Source: Melieria omissa (lineage: Eukaryota > Arthropoda > Insecta > Diptera > Ulidiidae). Taken from it: DNA of 64,000 nt. Shown one piece after another: positions 23,575-36,540 of the stretch; position 1 is the first letter of the stretch, and each line of letters opens with the position of its first letter. The DNA lies in NCBI GenBank assembly GCA_963971225.1, contig OZ020269.1, positions 100,193,905 through 100,257,904 on the forward strand, in the 5' to 3' direction. Made by a program: the position numbers and the translations under genes. The notes under the pieces are model-generated. The model was not told the origin of the DNA and did no database searches. It saw only the letters and a program-made list of their open reading frames with translations.

Positions 23575-25730
23575 AATTAATTAATTTAAAGATTTATTTC
23601 ATGTGATGAATTTTTATTGTTTATTGTTTCCATATTGTTGTATTTTTATTTTTGCAATAATTTTTTTATAATTTATTTTTAATTAATTAATATTATATTT
23701 TATTTCATGTGATTAATTTTTATTGTTTAAATATTGTTGCATTGTTGTATTTTGTATTATTGCAATAATTTTTTTATAATTTATTTTTATTTTTAATTTA
23801 TTATTATCATTATATTTTAATTTATTTTAAGTTTTACATATTAATATAATTTTAGTTTTATTTTTTTTAATTTTTAAATGTTTTATTATTATCAAAATTA
23901 TAAAATTTTATTGTAAAACATTTTAAATATTTGGAACTTTTTTATTTTAAATTTTTTGATTAACTTTTTTAATTTAACTTTAAGTATTATTATTTAATTT
24001 TAACTATTATTATTTAATTGTAACTTAGTTTTAAATTTAGCTATTATTATTTTATTTCATTTCATTTCATTTTGTTTTATTAGTTTTTTTATATTATTAA
24101 CTTTTATTAAATTTCATTTTATATTATTTTATTAAATTTTTTTATATTATTTTGTTTTATTTTATTTTATTTTGTTTTTTTTTATGTTATTTTATTGTTT
24201 TTATTTTGTTTATTATTATTATTTTGTTATATTTTTTATATTATTTTGTTTCATTTTATTTTATTTTGTTTTATTTTATGTTATTTTATTGTTTTTATTT
24301 TATGTTATTATATTTTGTTTTATTTACTGTCACTTTAATTTTTTTAATCTATTTATTTATTTTGTTTGTTTTAACTTTTATTTATTTTCATTGCAATTTG
24401 TAACTTTACGTTGATTCAATCAATTTTGTAAATATAAATTATTCAATATATTTCTAATATTTGAATCTTTTCACCTTCACTATTTTTTCTTTATTTATAT
24501 AATTTTTAAATTTTGTTTAATTGTTTAAATTTGTATGTGTTATTATTTTATTTTATATTATTTTTTGATTTTATTTTATTTTTTAAATTTGTTATTGCAC
24601 TTTTTTGAGTATTTTTATGGTTTATTATGTAATTTATGTTTTGTAATTTTTTATTTTGGTTCATTTTTAATTATCTATTAATTAATTTTAATGTTTATGT
24701 TTTTCATATTTTGTTTATTGATTTTGGTTTCTTTTTGTCTATTTGTGTTTATTTAATTTTTTAGTAATTTTAAATTGTATTTAGTATTATTCAATTTTTT
24801 TTATTTTAAACACTCTCCGCTCACTTTTCAATTTCTTTTCTGCAATATTTTTCATGATTTGTTAATGTTTATATATTTACCTTTAGTTTTTAAATTTTTA
24901 TTTTCATGTTTTTTCATAAAATTGTATTTTAATTTATATTTATTTCCATTTATTTGTTTATTTTGTTATTGTTTTTTATTTAGTTAAGTAAAAACTAAAT
25001 AAGTTTTTTGTTATTTTTCAATTTTTTGATTTGTTATGTAGTAATTCTTTTACTTTCTATTAATTAATGTTGTTCCCTTTCTTATGTTTTTTTTTGCAAT
25101 TTTGTATTTTAATTTCTATTTATTTTTATTTTTTTATTTACTTTTTTATAATTTTTTATTTTGTTTTTATTTTTTTAAGTAAAAGTTCAATACAGTGCTT
25201 TTCGCTTTTAACGAACCCGTTTAAAACCAATTTCAAAAGTACGCGCTTTATGTTTTGTTTATTTTTAAATTATATTTTTTTATTTACTTTTTTATAATTT
25301 TTTATTTTGTATTTATTTATTTTTTTAAGTAAAAGTTCAATATGTATTTAGTTAACTTTTTATTTAGTTTCTTATTTACTTAATTACTTACATTTTCTTT
25401 ATAACGGTTTATTAATTATTTTTTTTTTTTGTTATTTTTAAATTTTTTATGTTTGATTAATAATTGTTGTTTCCTTTTTTAAATTATTTCGTAGTTTTGT
25501 ATTTTAATTTCTATTGCTTTTTACTTACTTTGCTTATTTACTTTTTTATAATTTTTTATTTAGTTTTTTTATTTAACAATCCGCACTCACATTTATTGCA
25601 TTCTTTCTGCAATATATGTTTCACACTTCTTGATGTTTATATATTCACCTTTAGTTTTTTTGTAATTTTTTACAACTTTTTTATTTTTACGCGTAAATTT
25701 TTTTTATTGTTTTCCATTCATTCTAACGCC
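23575..25730. repeat. Extreme AT-rich low-complexity DNA
   Basis: Long runs of TTTTATTTTA-type sequence on the plus strand, densest at 24050-24400. Short, mostly Phe/Leu/Tyr open frames arise from the composition. CTTTTTTATAATTTTTTATTT recurs near 25140, 25285 and 25540, suggesting a degenerate duplication. No coding. Confidence 0.7.
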
Positions 25731-27120
25731 TCCAGAGAACACGACTGCATTGCTTCCGCTTAAGCACTTTGCGTCCTCAACAATATCGAGACGCACATTT
25801 TGTGCAATTCACACTTTGCTTCTAAGGCCAACGACGACAACCAGCGCACTTCAGTTGGCCTTCGCGTGCGTTTTGCATACGTAATGCCGACAGATTTCGC
25901 GCAAAATCAATTCGCACATCAGAAAATAAACAAGAACGTAAAGCAACAACAACAACAACAACTATAAAATCAACGACACCAGCAACAAACAATTGCTGTA
26001 CGGCACACGAAATTCACACTTCATTATTTCCATTAGAGATCGGCCTTAAATAGCAACAACTACGACAACGACGACGATGACGACGACGACAGCGCAGCTC
26101 AGCAAAACGTGCAACGCATGATTGCAGCGTCCAAGATCGCACCGCACGCCAAATACGCTCAAATCTGACTGATCGGCGACCGTCGAAGAAATAAACCACA
26201 AGCGCTGCCTCTGAACTTCACTACTCGCATGTTAAATATATAATTTTTTCAGTTGTTGTTGTTATTGTTGTTGGTGTTTAGGTGGTTTTTATTGTTGCTT
26301 TGGTTTTGGCTGTGACTTTGGTTTTGCTTTAGGCCACAATTTTGCTCACTGTTTTTTAATGCGCCGCCAGCAATTTTATGCACTTTGCTGCTTTTATGTT
26401 TTGCTGCTCTTTGGGCCGAACTTTTATTCAATGCAAGAAAATCTGCACGTTTCGATAAACAGCACCGAACTTAACTGAATTAAAGTTAGATCTGCCATAA
26501 GCAAAGCACAGCCAAAGTGCCACTGAACGACAACAGCCACTTAAAGAGGGCAAAACAAACAACTACAACAACAGCAATGCTGTGCTGCCTTCAAGTGAGC
26601 CGCAGACAAATATCCGCGAGATACGATAGCCCACGATACGCGATAATTAATAATATTTTATATATCTCTTATTATTATTGTTGTTGTCTGACTGTTTGTA
26701 TGTTTGTGCGTGCGTGTGTGCGAATAGCAAACGTCAGTTGGAGCCGTAAGCGAAGCAGAAAATGCGCGCGCGCAGAATTCTCTAAACCAGTTCCGCAGCT
26801 CGTTGCCACAGCGACTGTGAGCTCTGCGACTCTTGGCCGCACTCGCCGGCAACTCCACAGCATTTTGTGGTTGATCGCACTGTGCTTGCTTAGTGGGCAG
26901 ATTGTTGTTGTTGTTGTTGTTACGATGGCTGGCTAGCTACGCCAGTTGTTAACCGATAAGCGCGCCAACCGTCCGCCCTAATGTTAACCGTGCCGCATGT
27001 CACACACACGCACACACGCACACAGTGAGACATACATACAACCAGCCACATTGACGTACGGTCGCACATGACTTTGGCCTTTTCACGCGGAGCGCTACAG
27101 TGAAGCATTGATTGGAGTTA
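25731..27120. other. GC-richer island, possible promoter/leader region
   Basis: A sharp rise in G+C after the AT-rich block, with CAACAA, GTTGTT and ACGACGACG runs and CACACACA at 27001-27025. Open frames of 60-139 codons on both strands look compositional. It lies upstream of the minus-strand gene, so it could hold its promoter and leader exon, but the splice link cannot be shown. Confidence 0.35.
26137..26175 (-). promoter_or_regulatory. Candidate initiator of the minus-strand gene
   Basis: The minus strand reads GATCAGTCAGATTTG, a good match to the arthropod initiator TCAGTY with +1 at about 26170. A GGTGC with four of five matches to the downstream promoter element lies at +28. There is no TATA box in place. 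Motif-only evidence. Confidence 0.2.
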
Positions 27121-27327
27121 ATAGTTAGCGGTATTCACAATAAGGTGACAAGTGCATTGACAAATGAGCAAAATGACACAATGGCAAATATATTTTGGGA
27201 AGATGTTTTCAAAAAGATTTCAACACAATAGCTTATAAATCAGCTGTTTTTTGTTTACTTTTCTTACAGACAATGCAACCCTGAAATTATTGTAACATCA
27301 CTCAAAGTTCAGTTTAATTATTTTTAA

Positions 27328-27811
27328 CCCTTTCAACCCCGAATCTTACCCTGTGTCTCGATATTACTTGTTGGTATTTAAATCGTGAAAGTCGCCCCGC
27401 TTTTTTATTAGAGTTCTAGAGCTAGTTTACTTTTGAACCATTTAAGCTCAAAACGGGTTAAATAAATTTTGTATCGTTATTTTTAAAAATTTTATAAAAT
27501 TAAAGAATATTTAAGGAAAAATACAAAATTATCACCTTTTGATTTAATTTATCCAATATTAAAGAAACAGGGTTTTGATCAAACGCGCCCAATTCGTAGA
27601 CTTCAATTAGAACACAAACTTTCACTGTTATCGCTGTTAATTATTGGAAATTATTTTGGAGATGGCAGTAAAATGTTTGTAATTTGCTTTGAATTCACTT
27701 CTAAAAATATTAATTTTTTGGTGTCTACTTAAATTAAACCCATAAATTAATCATAGCTATAAGATGACAAATAGGTGAAGTTGCTCTGAGGGAACTTTGG
27801 GGTCGAAAGGG
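27328..27811. mobile_element. piggyBac-like MITE, 484 bp
   Basis: TTAA at 27324-27327 and 27812-27815. Inverted ends read CCCTTTCAACCCCGAA (left) and CCCTTTCGACCCCAAA (right, reversed), differing at two of 16 positions. The interior is AT-rich and non-coding. Confidence 0.82.
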
Positions 27812-28139
27812 TTAAATAATTCACAAAATCAGCCGATAAGTGGCGCAATAAAGCTATTCCAAGTATCATTAGAAGCAATTTTTAGATTTTTAAAAATATT
27901 AAAACATTTAAAAGTTTAGACATTTCTCAAAATTAAAAGATTTAGGAGTTTTGGCGCTCCACACCAGCAAAACGTGATGAATTAGCGACTAATTGGTTTT
28001 ATTGTTGGATCGTGAATACCATCATTGACAAAACTTCTTATCGTCTAATGAGTGGCGCTACTAACCAGCAACATGTGAGCCTCGATTTTACAAATGACAG
28101 AAGGAAAACCAATAATTTGATTAACTTAATCATTCATTA

Positions 28140-29560
28140 GCCAAATGGATGAGAGCTCAAATCTCCCTCTGTCTGATCTTTGGAACCATTGCAATGTAGA
28201 GGCGTTTCATGGTACTGTCAAAGTTTTTGAGATGAATACACATGTTGATTTATCCTCTTTTTCTTCTTTATAGATCGATAACTCAATGTTCTTTAACACT
28301 AGAATGCCCAAGGAAGTCAAAATTACACCATTAAACAAATTACAAAAGGAAAAACCTATAGTTTCATTGAGTCATTCATCCATTGGCCAAATTATTGTAA
28401 GTTGAACACTCTCTTTGTCTAAACCAGTCCAAACCAATTTAGTGCCAAAGTCTTTGAGTCTTTAATTCACTTATTGATTCATCCTCTTTTTCTACTTTAT
28501 AGATCAAAAGCTCCACACATATTAAATCATCCTCTTATTCTTCTTTATAGATCGAAAACTCAATGCCCAATTCAACACTAGAATGCCCAAAGGACTCAAA
28601 TTCTACCATTGAACAAATTACAAAAGAAAAAACCTATAGTTTGATTAATTCATTCATCCAATGGGCGATTGGAAGAGAGTTCAAATATCCCTCTAGAACC
28701 ATAGCAATGTTTTCCGGCCAATTGCTGTCAAAGATTTTGAGAGTAAAACACACATTAAGTCATCTTGTTCTTCCTTTTTATAGTTTAATTGATTTATGGA
28801 TCCAATAGCCAAATGGGTAAGAGATCAAATCTCCTGGACTTTTGAACCATTAAAATGTAGGGCCACTGAAATAATACCACCAAAGTTTTTAAGCGTAATC
28901 CACATATTGATTCATGCTCTTTTTCTTCTTTATAGATCGATAGTTCAATGTTCTTTCGCACCAGAATGCCCAAGAGAATCTTAATTACACCATTGAAGAA
29001 ATTACAAAAGAAAACACAATACTCGCAATTTGATTAACTCATCCATCCAATAGTCAAATGGGTGAGAGTTCAAATCTCCCTCTAACTAGACTCTGGAACC
29101 ATTACAATGTTTATCGACCAATTGCAGCCAAAGCTTTCAAGAGTAATACACCTATTAAGTCAACCTGTTCTTTTTTATAGTTTGATTGATTTATTCATCC
29201 AATAGCCAAATGGATGGAAGCTCCCCATTCCCTCTCTCTGGACATGGAACCATTACAATTTAGTGCCTCTCATGTAGTGCTGTCAACGTTTTTGAGACAC
29301 AGACATATTTAATCATCATCTTCTTCAGTTTTATATTTAGATGGATTTTTCAATGTTTTTTAACACTAGAACTCCAAAGGAAGTCAAAATTACATCATTG
29401 AGATATTTTGTTACGTGCTGTCAAAGTTTTTGAGAGTCATGCACATATTGATTCATGCCCTTCTTCTTCTTCTTCTTTATAGATCGATAATAATGTTCCT
29501 TAAGACTAAATTGCCGAAGGGAGTCAAATTTACTTCATTAAGGTATTTTGTTATGTTTTT
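28140..29560. repeat. Irregular tandem array, two interleaved segments
   Basis: Two phrases alternate. One is GAGAGTTCAAATCTCCCTCT...GGAACCATTACAATGTA (near 28152, 28676, 28819, 29057 and 29224). The other is TTCTTCTTTATAGATCGATA...CACTAGAATGCCCAAAGGA (near 28271, 28548, 28932 and 29479, with weaker copies). Spacing is 150-400 bp, so units were gained and partly lost. No coding. Confidence 0.75.
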
Positions 29561-29636
29561 GGAGGCTTTCTGAAAGAAAATATTCCATGGCTTTTTTAGA
29601 GCCAACAATTTTAACGTTTCTTTCCAAAATGGTTAC

Positions 29637-30281
29637 TAGTGTCTGACCGAAGGAGGATTTTTGGCTTAACCCGAAGCCGTCTATTCAGCATAACTAAAAT
29701 ATTAGGCCGAAGCCGAATACTATAATGAAATGTGTAATTGTTATTGTGCAAAATGTTGTATGTAAAATTGTATAATAAAAAATTGTTTAAGGAAACAAAA
29801 CTGATCAAATTCTTCTTCTTTATTTATTAATTTCTTTGTTTCGCCTAGTTTTAGTAAAAAGAAACAGTCTTAGAGTTCAGTTTCTAACAAAAACAAAAAA
29901 ATTTAACAATTTAATTGACATAAATAGCTGTTTAGATTAGACATCTTTTTTTCGTAATCGCAATTTTTATATCTGAAATATGGATAAAACCCGAAAACGA
30001 AATTTCTCGAAATTTCTTTAGTCAGTTTCAATTTTGTTTTGAATTCGTCTATTGTGATGAGAAATTGCTTGGGGAATCGAGCTCAATTTGTGGGAAATTT
30101 TTTTAGGATAAATAAAAAGTAATAAAATTGAAGAAATTTCTTAATTGCACAATTAAGCTTGCTGTCTGAATAGGATATTACAGGGCAAAAACCTTCAGCT
30201 AAAGTATTCGGCCATTTTGGCCGCAGCCTACAATTTAAAATTGAATGCCGAAGCCATAGAAGAATATTCGGTGAGACACTA
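29637..30281. mobile_element. Non-autonomous hAT-like element, 645 bp
   Basis: The ends read TAGTGTCTGACCGAA (left) and, reversed, TAGTGTCTCACCGAA, 14 of 15 matching. Flanking 8-mers ATGGTTAC (29629-29636) and ATGTTTAT (30282-30289) agree at 6 of 8 positions, consistent with a decayed hAT duplication. GGCCGAAGCCGAATACT near the left end is echoed inverted near the right end as subterminal repeats. No transposase. Confidence 0.7.
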
Positions 30282-30289
30282 ATGTTTAT

Positions 30290-31689
30290 TCTTATTTCGC
30301 AAGATGATTCCATTTTGTTATTTAAGGAAGATTGCATTGACTGGGCCTTTTAGTATTCAAGTCCTAAACCACATCATCGCAGCCACATCTATAAATCACA
30401 AACTGCCTCAACTGTCGCACCAACAAAGTGTAGTGTCTTGTCTCATCTATCACTCGTTAACAGCGAAGCACTTCGGAAATACATCGACAACAAAATTATC
30501 ATCATCAATTATTATTGTTGTTGTTGTTGTTGCTGTTGTACAGACTCAGAACAATCATCTTTTCAACATTTTCATCATCAGCGCTTTGGCCATTAAGTCA
30601 TCATTCTCAGTCATATCAACGTCGTCCAAAAAAAACAACAACAAAAGCTAAAAGACTGTCCCATCATACTAACAACATGTGCATACAAAAACAACAACAT
30701 AAATTTCAAGAACCAAATTTAATTTTCATTCAACATTGTAAACTCAATGAGCTTTCAAGTGTTGTTGTTAGCGCTGCATTTAGACGCACTTCCCACTTCT
30801 TCAACGTTGTTGTCAGCTGACAGTGAAGACATAAGAACAACTCGAGTAACATGAAAATTGTTGCCATACTTGAAACTATACACATACATACAAACATATA
30901 CATATAAATCTCTTTTTTTTAGGCCCTCTGAGTGTCGACAAGAAAACCATTTTGTTCACAAAAAATAAAGTTTGTTATGTTTTATGAGTCAAAAAATGTG
31001 TCATGCCATGTGCGATAAGATAAGAGCTTCAAAAAAAGCCACACAACAGCAAAACTCATCATTTAGAACAATAGTAAAACAATAATTATAGAAAAAAGCT
31101 GTCAAAAATGTCAAATTCAACAAGACTTAAGTACTTCCACTCCTCTCTCTCGCTCTCGCTTTCTAACTCTGCTCTGTCAAAGTTACATGCGTCTATGATT
31201 GCAGTGCTTGACAGTTGTCAGCTGGTATGGATTACCATATGACGTGTCGGACAAAGCGTACGTCAGTCAGTTATTGTTGTTTGCTTTTAAGGAAATAATT
31301 ACTTTTGTTTTTTAATGGAAGTCTGCTCATTACATATGCATTTCACTTTTATTGTTTGTTTTTATTGCGTTGCCATAATTACATTGTAATTGTCAAAGTT
31401 CATAGTCACAATTGCTGGGGTTTTTTATAGAAATGCATTTGATGCATGACGTTTTAAATGGTTGGTTGAGTTTTCTAAAACAAAAGTTGACGTTAAATGG
31501 GTTAAAATTTGAAAAAACTGTTCAAAGTAGAAATTTAAAAAATTAAATAAAAACTTAAATGAAAATAAAAACTTAAATAAAAAGCAAATAGGAATCAGAT
31601 CTGAAGCTAAAAAATGACAAACAGGGAAATGGGATGAACAGAAAAATCCCTACGACAACTACCACAAAAAAAGATGTCTCTTCGTGAAG
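30290..31689. other. Non-coding DNA
   Basis: No gene supported. 30300-30850 is GC-richer with GTTGTTGTT and CAACAACA runs and only compositional frames. A CTCTCTCGCTCTCGCT run lies at 31141-31160. The region around 31190-31280 carries CAGTCAGTT, an initiator-like motif without a supported transcript. Confidence 0.45.
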
Positions 31690-33200
31690 GATTCAGCGCT
31701 TACTGTACTTAAATGGGACAAAAAACCCCAGCAAACGATCATAGACTTTCTTGCTGCTCATTGCCCAAAACAACCCAATACTGATCTTGGATTGAAACTC
31801 AAGAATGCCTATAAGACTAATCGAAATTGAAGAAGTGGAGAAATCTCCTTGAAAGATTCGACGCCCACTGTGCCTCTTGCACCCAAAACAACCCAAGATT
31901 GATCTTGGATTAAAACAGAAGAATGGCCAGAAGACTACTGCGAAATTGAAGAAACGAAGAAATCTTATTAAAAGATTTGACGCCCACTGAGCCTCATTTT
32001 GTACAAACATCACTAACAATCGTTGACTTGCTTACTGATCATTGCTCAAAACAACCCAAGAATGCCTATAAGACTAATCGAAATTGAAGAAGTGGAGAAA
32101 TCTCCTTGAAAGATTCGACGCCCACTGTATCTCAACTGGTACAAAATCGCCAACGGTCGTTGGATTGCTTACTGATCATTGCTTAAAACAACCCAAGACT
32201 GTTCTTGGACTTAAAGTGATGAATGCCCACAAGACTGCTCCAAGATTGGAGAGTCGGTATTGGTACAAAAATCACCAGTAAATGATCATAGACTTTCTTA
32301 CTGATCATTGCACAAAACAACCCAAGATTGATCTTGGATTAAAATAGAAGCATAGCCACAAGACTACTGCGAAATTGAAGAAACGAAGAAACCTCATTGA
32401 AAGATTCGACACTCACTGTGTCTCAATTGGTACAAAAATCACCAGCAAACGATCGTTGACTTGCTTACTGATCATTGACCAAAATAAACCAAGACTGATC
32501 TTGGTTTGAAACAATAGAATACGAACCACAGAAAAAGAGAAGGTGAAGCGAAGAAAACACCTTGACAGATCCAACGCTTACTGTGTTTTAAATGGGACCA
32601 AATAAGCGCCAAACGATCATAGACTCTCTTACTGTTCTTTGCCCAAAACAACCAAAGATTGATCTTGGATTAAAATAGAAGAATGGTCACAAGACTACTA
32701 CGAAATTGAAGAAACGAAGAAACCTCACGGAAAGATTCGACACTCACTTTGTCTCATCTGGTACAAAAATCACCAGTAAACGATCATAGACTTTCTTACT
32801 GATCATAGTCGAAAAGAATCCATGACTGATCTTGGATTTAAACAATAAAATACAAAGATCAGAAGAAGATCAAGAGAAGCGATGAAAACTCCCTGAAAGA
32901 TTCTATGTTTAGTGTGTCTTAGTTGGTATAAAAATCACCACCAAACGATCACAGACTTTTTTACAAATCATAGTCCAAAACAATAAATGACTGATCTTGG
33001 ATTTAAACAATACGAAGAGCAGAAGAAGAACAGAAGAAGAACAGGAGAAGCGAAGAAAACTCATTGACAGATTCAACGCTTATTGTGTCTTAATTGAGAA
33101 AAAAAATCAGCAGTAAACGATCATAGACCTTCTTACTGCTCATTGACCAAAACAACCCAAGATTAATCTTGGATTAAAACAGAAGAATGCACAGAAATGG
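31690..33200. repeat. Tandem array, about 167-bp unit, 9 copies
   Basis: The phrase AACCCAAGATTGATCTTGGA recurs near 31770, 31890, 32190, 32320, 32485, 32650, 32820, 32985 and 33155. Each copy has ACGATCATAGACTTTCTTAC before it and GAAGAAACGAAGAAA...GAAAGATTCGAC after it. Most spacings are 160-170 bp. No coding. Confidence 0.88.
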
Positions 33201-33534
33201 AAAAATCTCCAGACCACATCAACCTGTACGAAGATTTTATGTTTCGGGACAAAAAACGACACCTGGCCCAATATTGACCATATTATGATATATATTATTA
33301 TGATATATATTAAAAATAGTGACATCACTCACCAGAAACTTACAACATTTCTAACTTCTACCCTGTTGGACCTGAGAAAACTAAAAATCCTAAAGTTTAT
33401 GGGGCTTTCAACTAGAAACTTTTGTAAGTAGTTTGGTAAGTCAGTTGGACATCATGTCTGTTCCTAGACTCATAAAGTTCACCTGGTTAAAAAACTAACC
33501 CAGAGTCGCTAGTTACCAAACTACGCGCCTTGTA

Positions 33535-33701
33535 CAGGGTGGCGCAAAAGTTGTCACTTGGCGCAAAATTTGTACCTAATGTTCTTTAGCTCTACAGTTT
33601 TAATGAAAGAATGCATGAATAAATTAATGAAAAAATCCTTCCTATTCCAAATTCGAAATTCGATCCAAAGAACACTGGGTGATCACTTTTGCGCCGCTCT
33701 G
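33535..33701. mobile_element. 167-bp MITE with TA flanks
   Basis: TA at 33533-33534 and 33702-33703. The ends read CAGGGTGGCGCAAAAGT (left) and, reversed, CAGAGCGGCGCAAAAGT, 15 of 17 matching. TA duplication and CAG-starting ends point to Tc1/mariner-type mobilisation. No coding. Confidence 0.75.
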
Positions 33702-33703
33702 TA

Positions 33704-36060
33704 CCTACTCAAAATACTAACTAGTTTCTAAATTACTTGCTCAGCAAGCAGCTTAGAAACTGATTTACTTACGACTGACTTTGGAACTAGTTACAAAGAG
33801 ATGCAGACAGAATCAATTGGCAGACACACATACAAGATTAATTTACTGTGGCCTGGAACATTGTCGTAAAAAAAGGTTGAGTTCATTTTTAGGAAACGAA
33901 TTGTTCGACAGTCAGTTGCGGTTGGCAAAAAATTAGTTGAAAAATCAAGTAGAAGCGAAAAGAAAGCGAAAGAAGCCGGAATTCCTCCGTCCATATAATT
34001 TTCTACAAAATAAGAAAGTAACATTCCACCCAAAACAAAGCAATGTTTTGAACAAATGGCAATTGCTTCTATAAAGCCCAAACTTTATATAACAAATATA
34101 AAAAAAAAATTTATTTTACAAAATCTCCTGTAAACAGAAATAAAAGAACTTCGCACTTTATTAGAACATCTTGTACTTTAAATCTTAATCTCCTTAGCTG
34201 AATTTGAGCTCAATTTTTGCTCTTATGAAACGTAAAACTCAGACAAAATCAACATGTTAAGCTTCAATCATGTTTATGTCAAATATCTGGCAACACTTGG
34301 CAACAATGCCTTCAGGCATTTTTGTGCCACCTTTGACACGTATCTGTTTTGGTACATTTCAAATCTCTAACAATGTTCGCATTGCTATCAGCTTTTTTGT
34401 TTTGTTGTTTGTCCATAAAACTAAAGAGGAAACAGCACCAAATTTTAATTAAGACTTTTCTACTTTGAAACTGACACTTACACCTTTAAGCTTTACATAA
34501 AATCAGTTCAATTTCAATTCAAGTGGCTCGTGAAGCAGTCGTAAAAAAGCAAAAGATAAGAAAAATCTCCTAAAGCACTTAAAGGTTAATGGGTTAATGT
34601 TTATTTACAACGTGCATGCAACAAAATGAAATTTTAATGGGTCAATGACGTTGATTTGGTTATAATTTGTTATTTTAGTTCATGAGCTCATTTTTTATTG
34701 GTTAAGAAATATTGGGAAAAACCTATAAAAATAAAAAAAAAAAATTACGCTTTTATAAAGTGAACATAAATTTAAGTGACTTGACTAAAATAATTTATTT
34801 AGGAAATTATTAAAAATTTTAAAACCCTTGCAATTTGTTTGAAAATTTTCCATTCCATCGTAATAGAATTGCTTGGATTTATGATTAAACATTGCAGTCA
34901 AGATGGGTTTAGACTTCTGCATTGGAATTGGACTGAACTCTGAAGACTTTTAAAAACATCACAAAAATAGGTGAGTTAGGTAGATGAGTAATGATTTCCC
35001 ATTTAAATTGCTGCAATAGTTGAAGTCATAATGAAGAATGACACCTAAAAATCCCTTTAAACCCTATTTTCTGCTCTCCACTAATCCTTGTATTTTCAAG
35101 TAGTCGCTTTTCTGAACAATACGGTAAATATTTTAAAAATTTATTAATTTCTTATTTAACACTTTTATAGTTTAAATTCTTAAACCTGTAAAACAAAATG
35201 TATTAAAATCAGTTCTTAACCTCAAAAAAAACTCCATTAGTGTATGCACACCGATTGTAGCGCCATTGTAAAGCACCAAATCTCCATTATTATGCAATAT
35301 TATCATTTCAACTCTAAAAATATTAAATAAACATTGGCTTTATGCTAATGTTTACACGAGAAACACGTTAACCAGCTTAGGCAACATCGACCAATCGCCA
35401 ACCGACTCTAAGCTGGTTCAATTTATTTTTGTATATTTCCTGAATCTTTGGCGTTGCTTCGAAGCGCATAGCAAAACATAACAAGCTTTTGCGGAATTCT
35501 TAGAAATTTGCTACGCTCTAAATTATAAATGACCAACAAACTGTCAACAAACACAAAAAAAACGTGTCAACCTGTTAAAAGCCTAACGGAAAGTATCGAA
35601 AGAGATATACAAAGAAAATAACTACATGAAATCAAAAATTTATTACTTAAATCCAAACAAATTAAAACAAAAAGTTAAAAAACAAAACAAGCTAATTGGA
35701 TAATTTATGGCTTTCCTAAATTATGTATCTGCCGAGTTTTTCAAGTGGCGGCGTTATACAAAATTGAAAGAAAAATACAAAGAAACAAAAAAAACACAAA
35801 AAGAAACATTAAGAATTCAGTAACAAGTAAGAAGTGGAAAAATAACCAAAAAAAACGACATTTATCATAAAAAGCGAAGAAAGATACAAGGTTATTCTTG
35901 CTGTTGTGGTTATAACATATAACTTTTTAATTATAGTAATAATCACTTAATCAATTATAGTAATAATACTTGGACACTTCAAGTAACAAAAACTTAACAT
36001 ATACATTTTTTTTAATTTTGTCTATAAACTACAGTAAAAAATTTAAATAAGAAAAAAAAA
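33704..36060. other. Non-coding DNA
   Basis: No gene or element recognised except the hairpin at 35370-35418. The open frame at 33791-34081 (minus) lacks any family motif. Confidence 0.45.
35370..35418. repeat. 11-bp perfect stem with 27-nt loop
   Basis: AACCAGCTTAG at 35370-35380 pairs with CTAAGCTGGTT at 35408-35418. The loop is unusually GC-rich for the region. Confidence 0.7.
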
Positions 36061-36540
36061 ATAAAGTAAAAAAAATAAAATAAAATAAAATAAAATAAAA
36101 TAAAATAAAAAATAAAAATAAAATAAAATAAAAAATAAAAATAAAATAAAATAAAATAAAATAAAATAAAATAAAATAAAATAAAATAAAACAAAATAAA
36201 ATAAAATAAAATAAAATAAAATAAAACAAAACAAAATAAAATAAAATAAAATAAAATAAAATAAAATAAAATAAAATAAAATAAAATAAAATAAAATAAA
36301 ATAAAATAAAATAAAATAAAATAAAATAAAATAAAATAAAATAAAATAAACTAAAATAAACTAAAATAAACTAAAATAAACTAAAATAAAATAAAATAAA
36401 ATAAAATAAAATAAAATAAAATAAAATAAAATAAAATAAAATAAAATAATATAATATAAAATAAAATAAAATAAAAAAAATAAAATAAAATAAAATATAC
36501 GAAAACAATAAAATAAAATAAAATAAAATAAAATAAAATG
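36061..36540. repeat. (AAAAT)n microsatellite, about 480 bp
   Basis: An almost uninterrupted ATAAA pentanucleotide run with scattered C substitutions (ACAAA, ACTAA) in blocks. The purely Phe/Tyr/Leu/Ile frames on the minus strand are artefacts. Confidence 0.97.

Noticed and set aside
24152..25763. Plus-strand hydrophobic ORFs
   Set aside because: Compositional artefacts of TTTTA-rich DNA.
26517..26936. 139-codon plus-strand ORF
   Set aside because: Weak start, simple-repeat content and no domain; more likely promoter or leader DNA.
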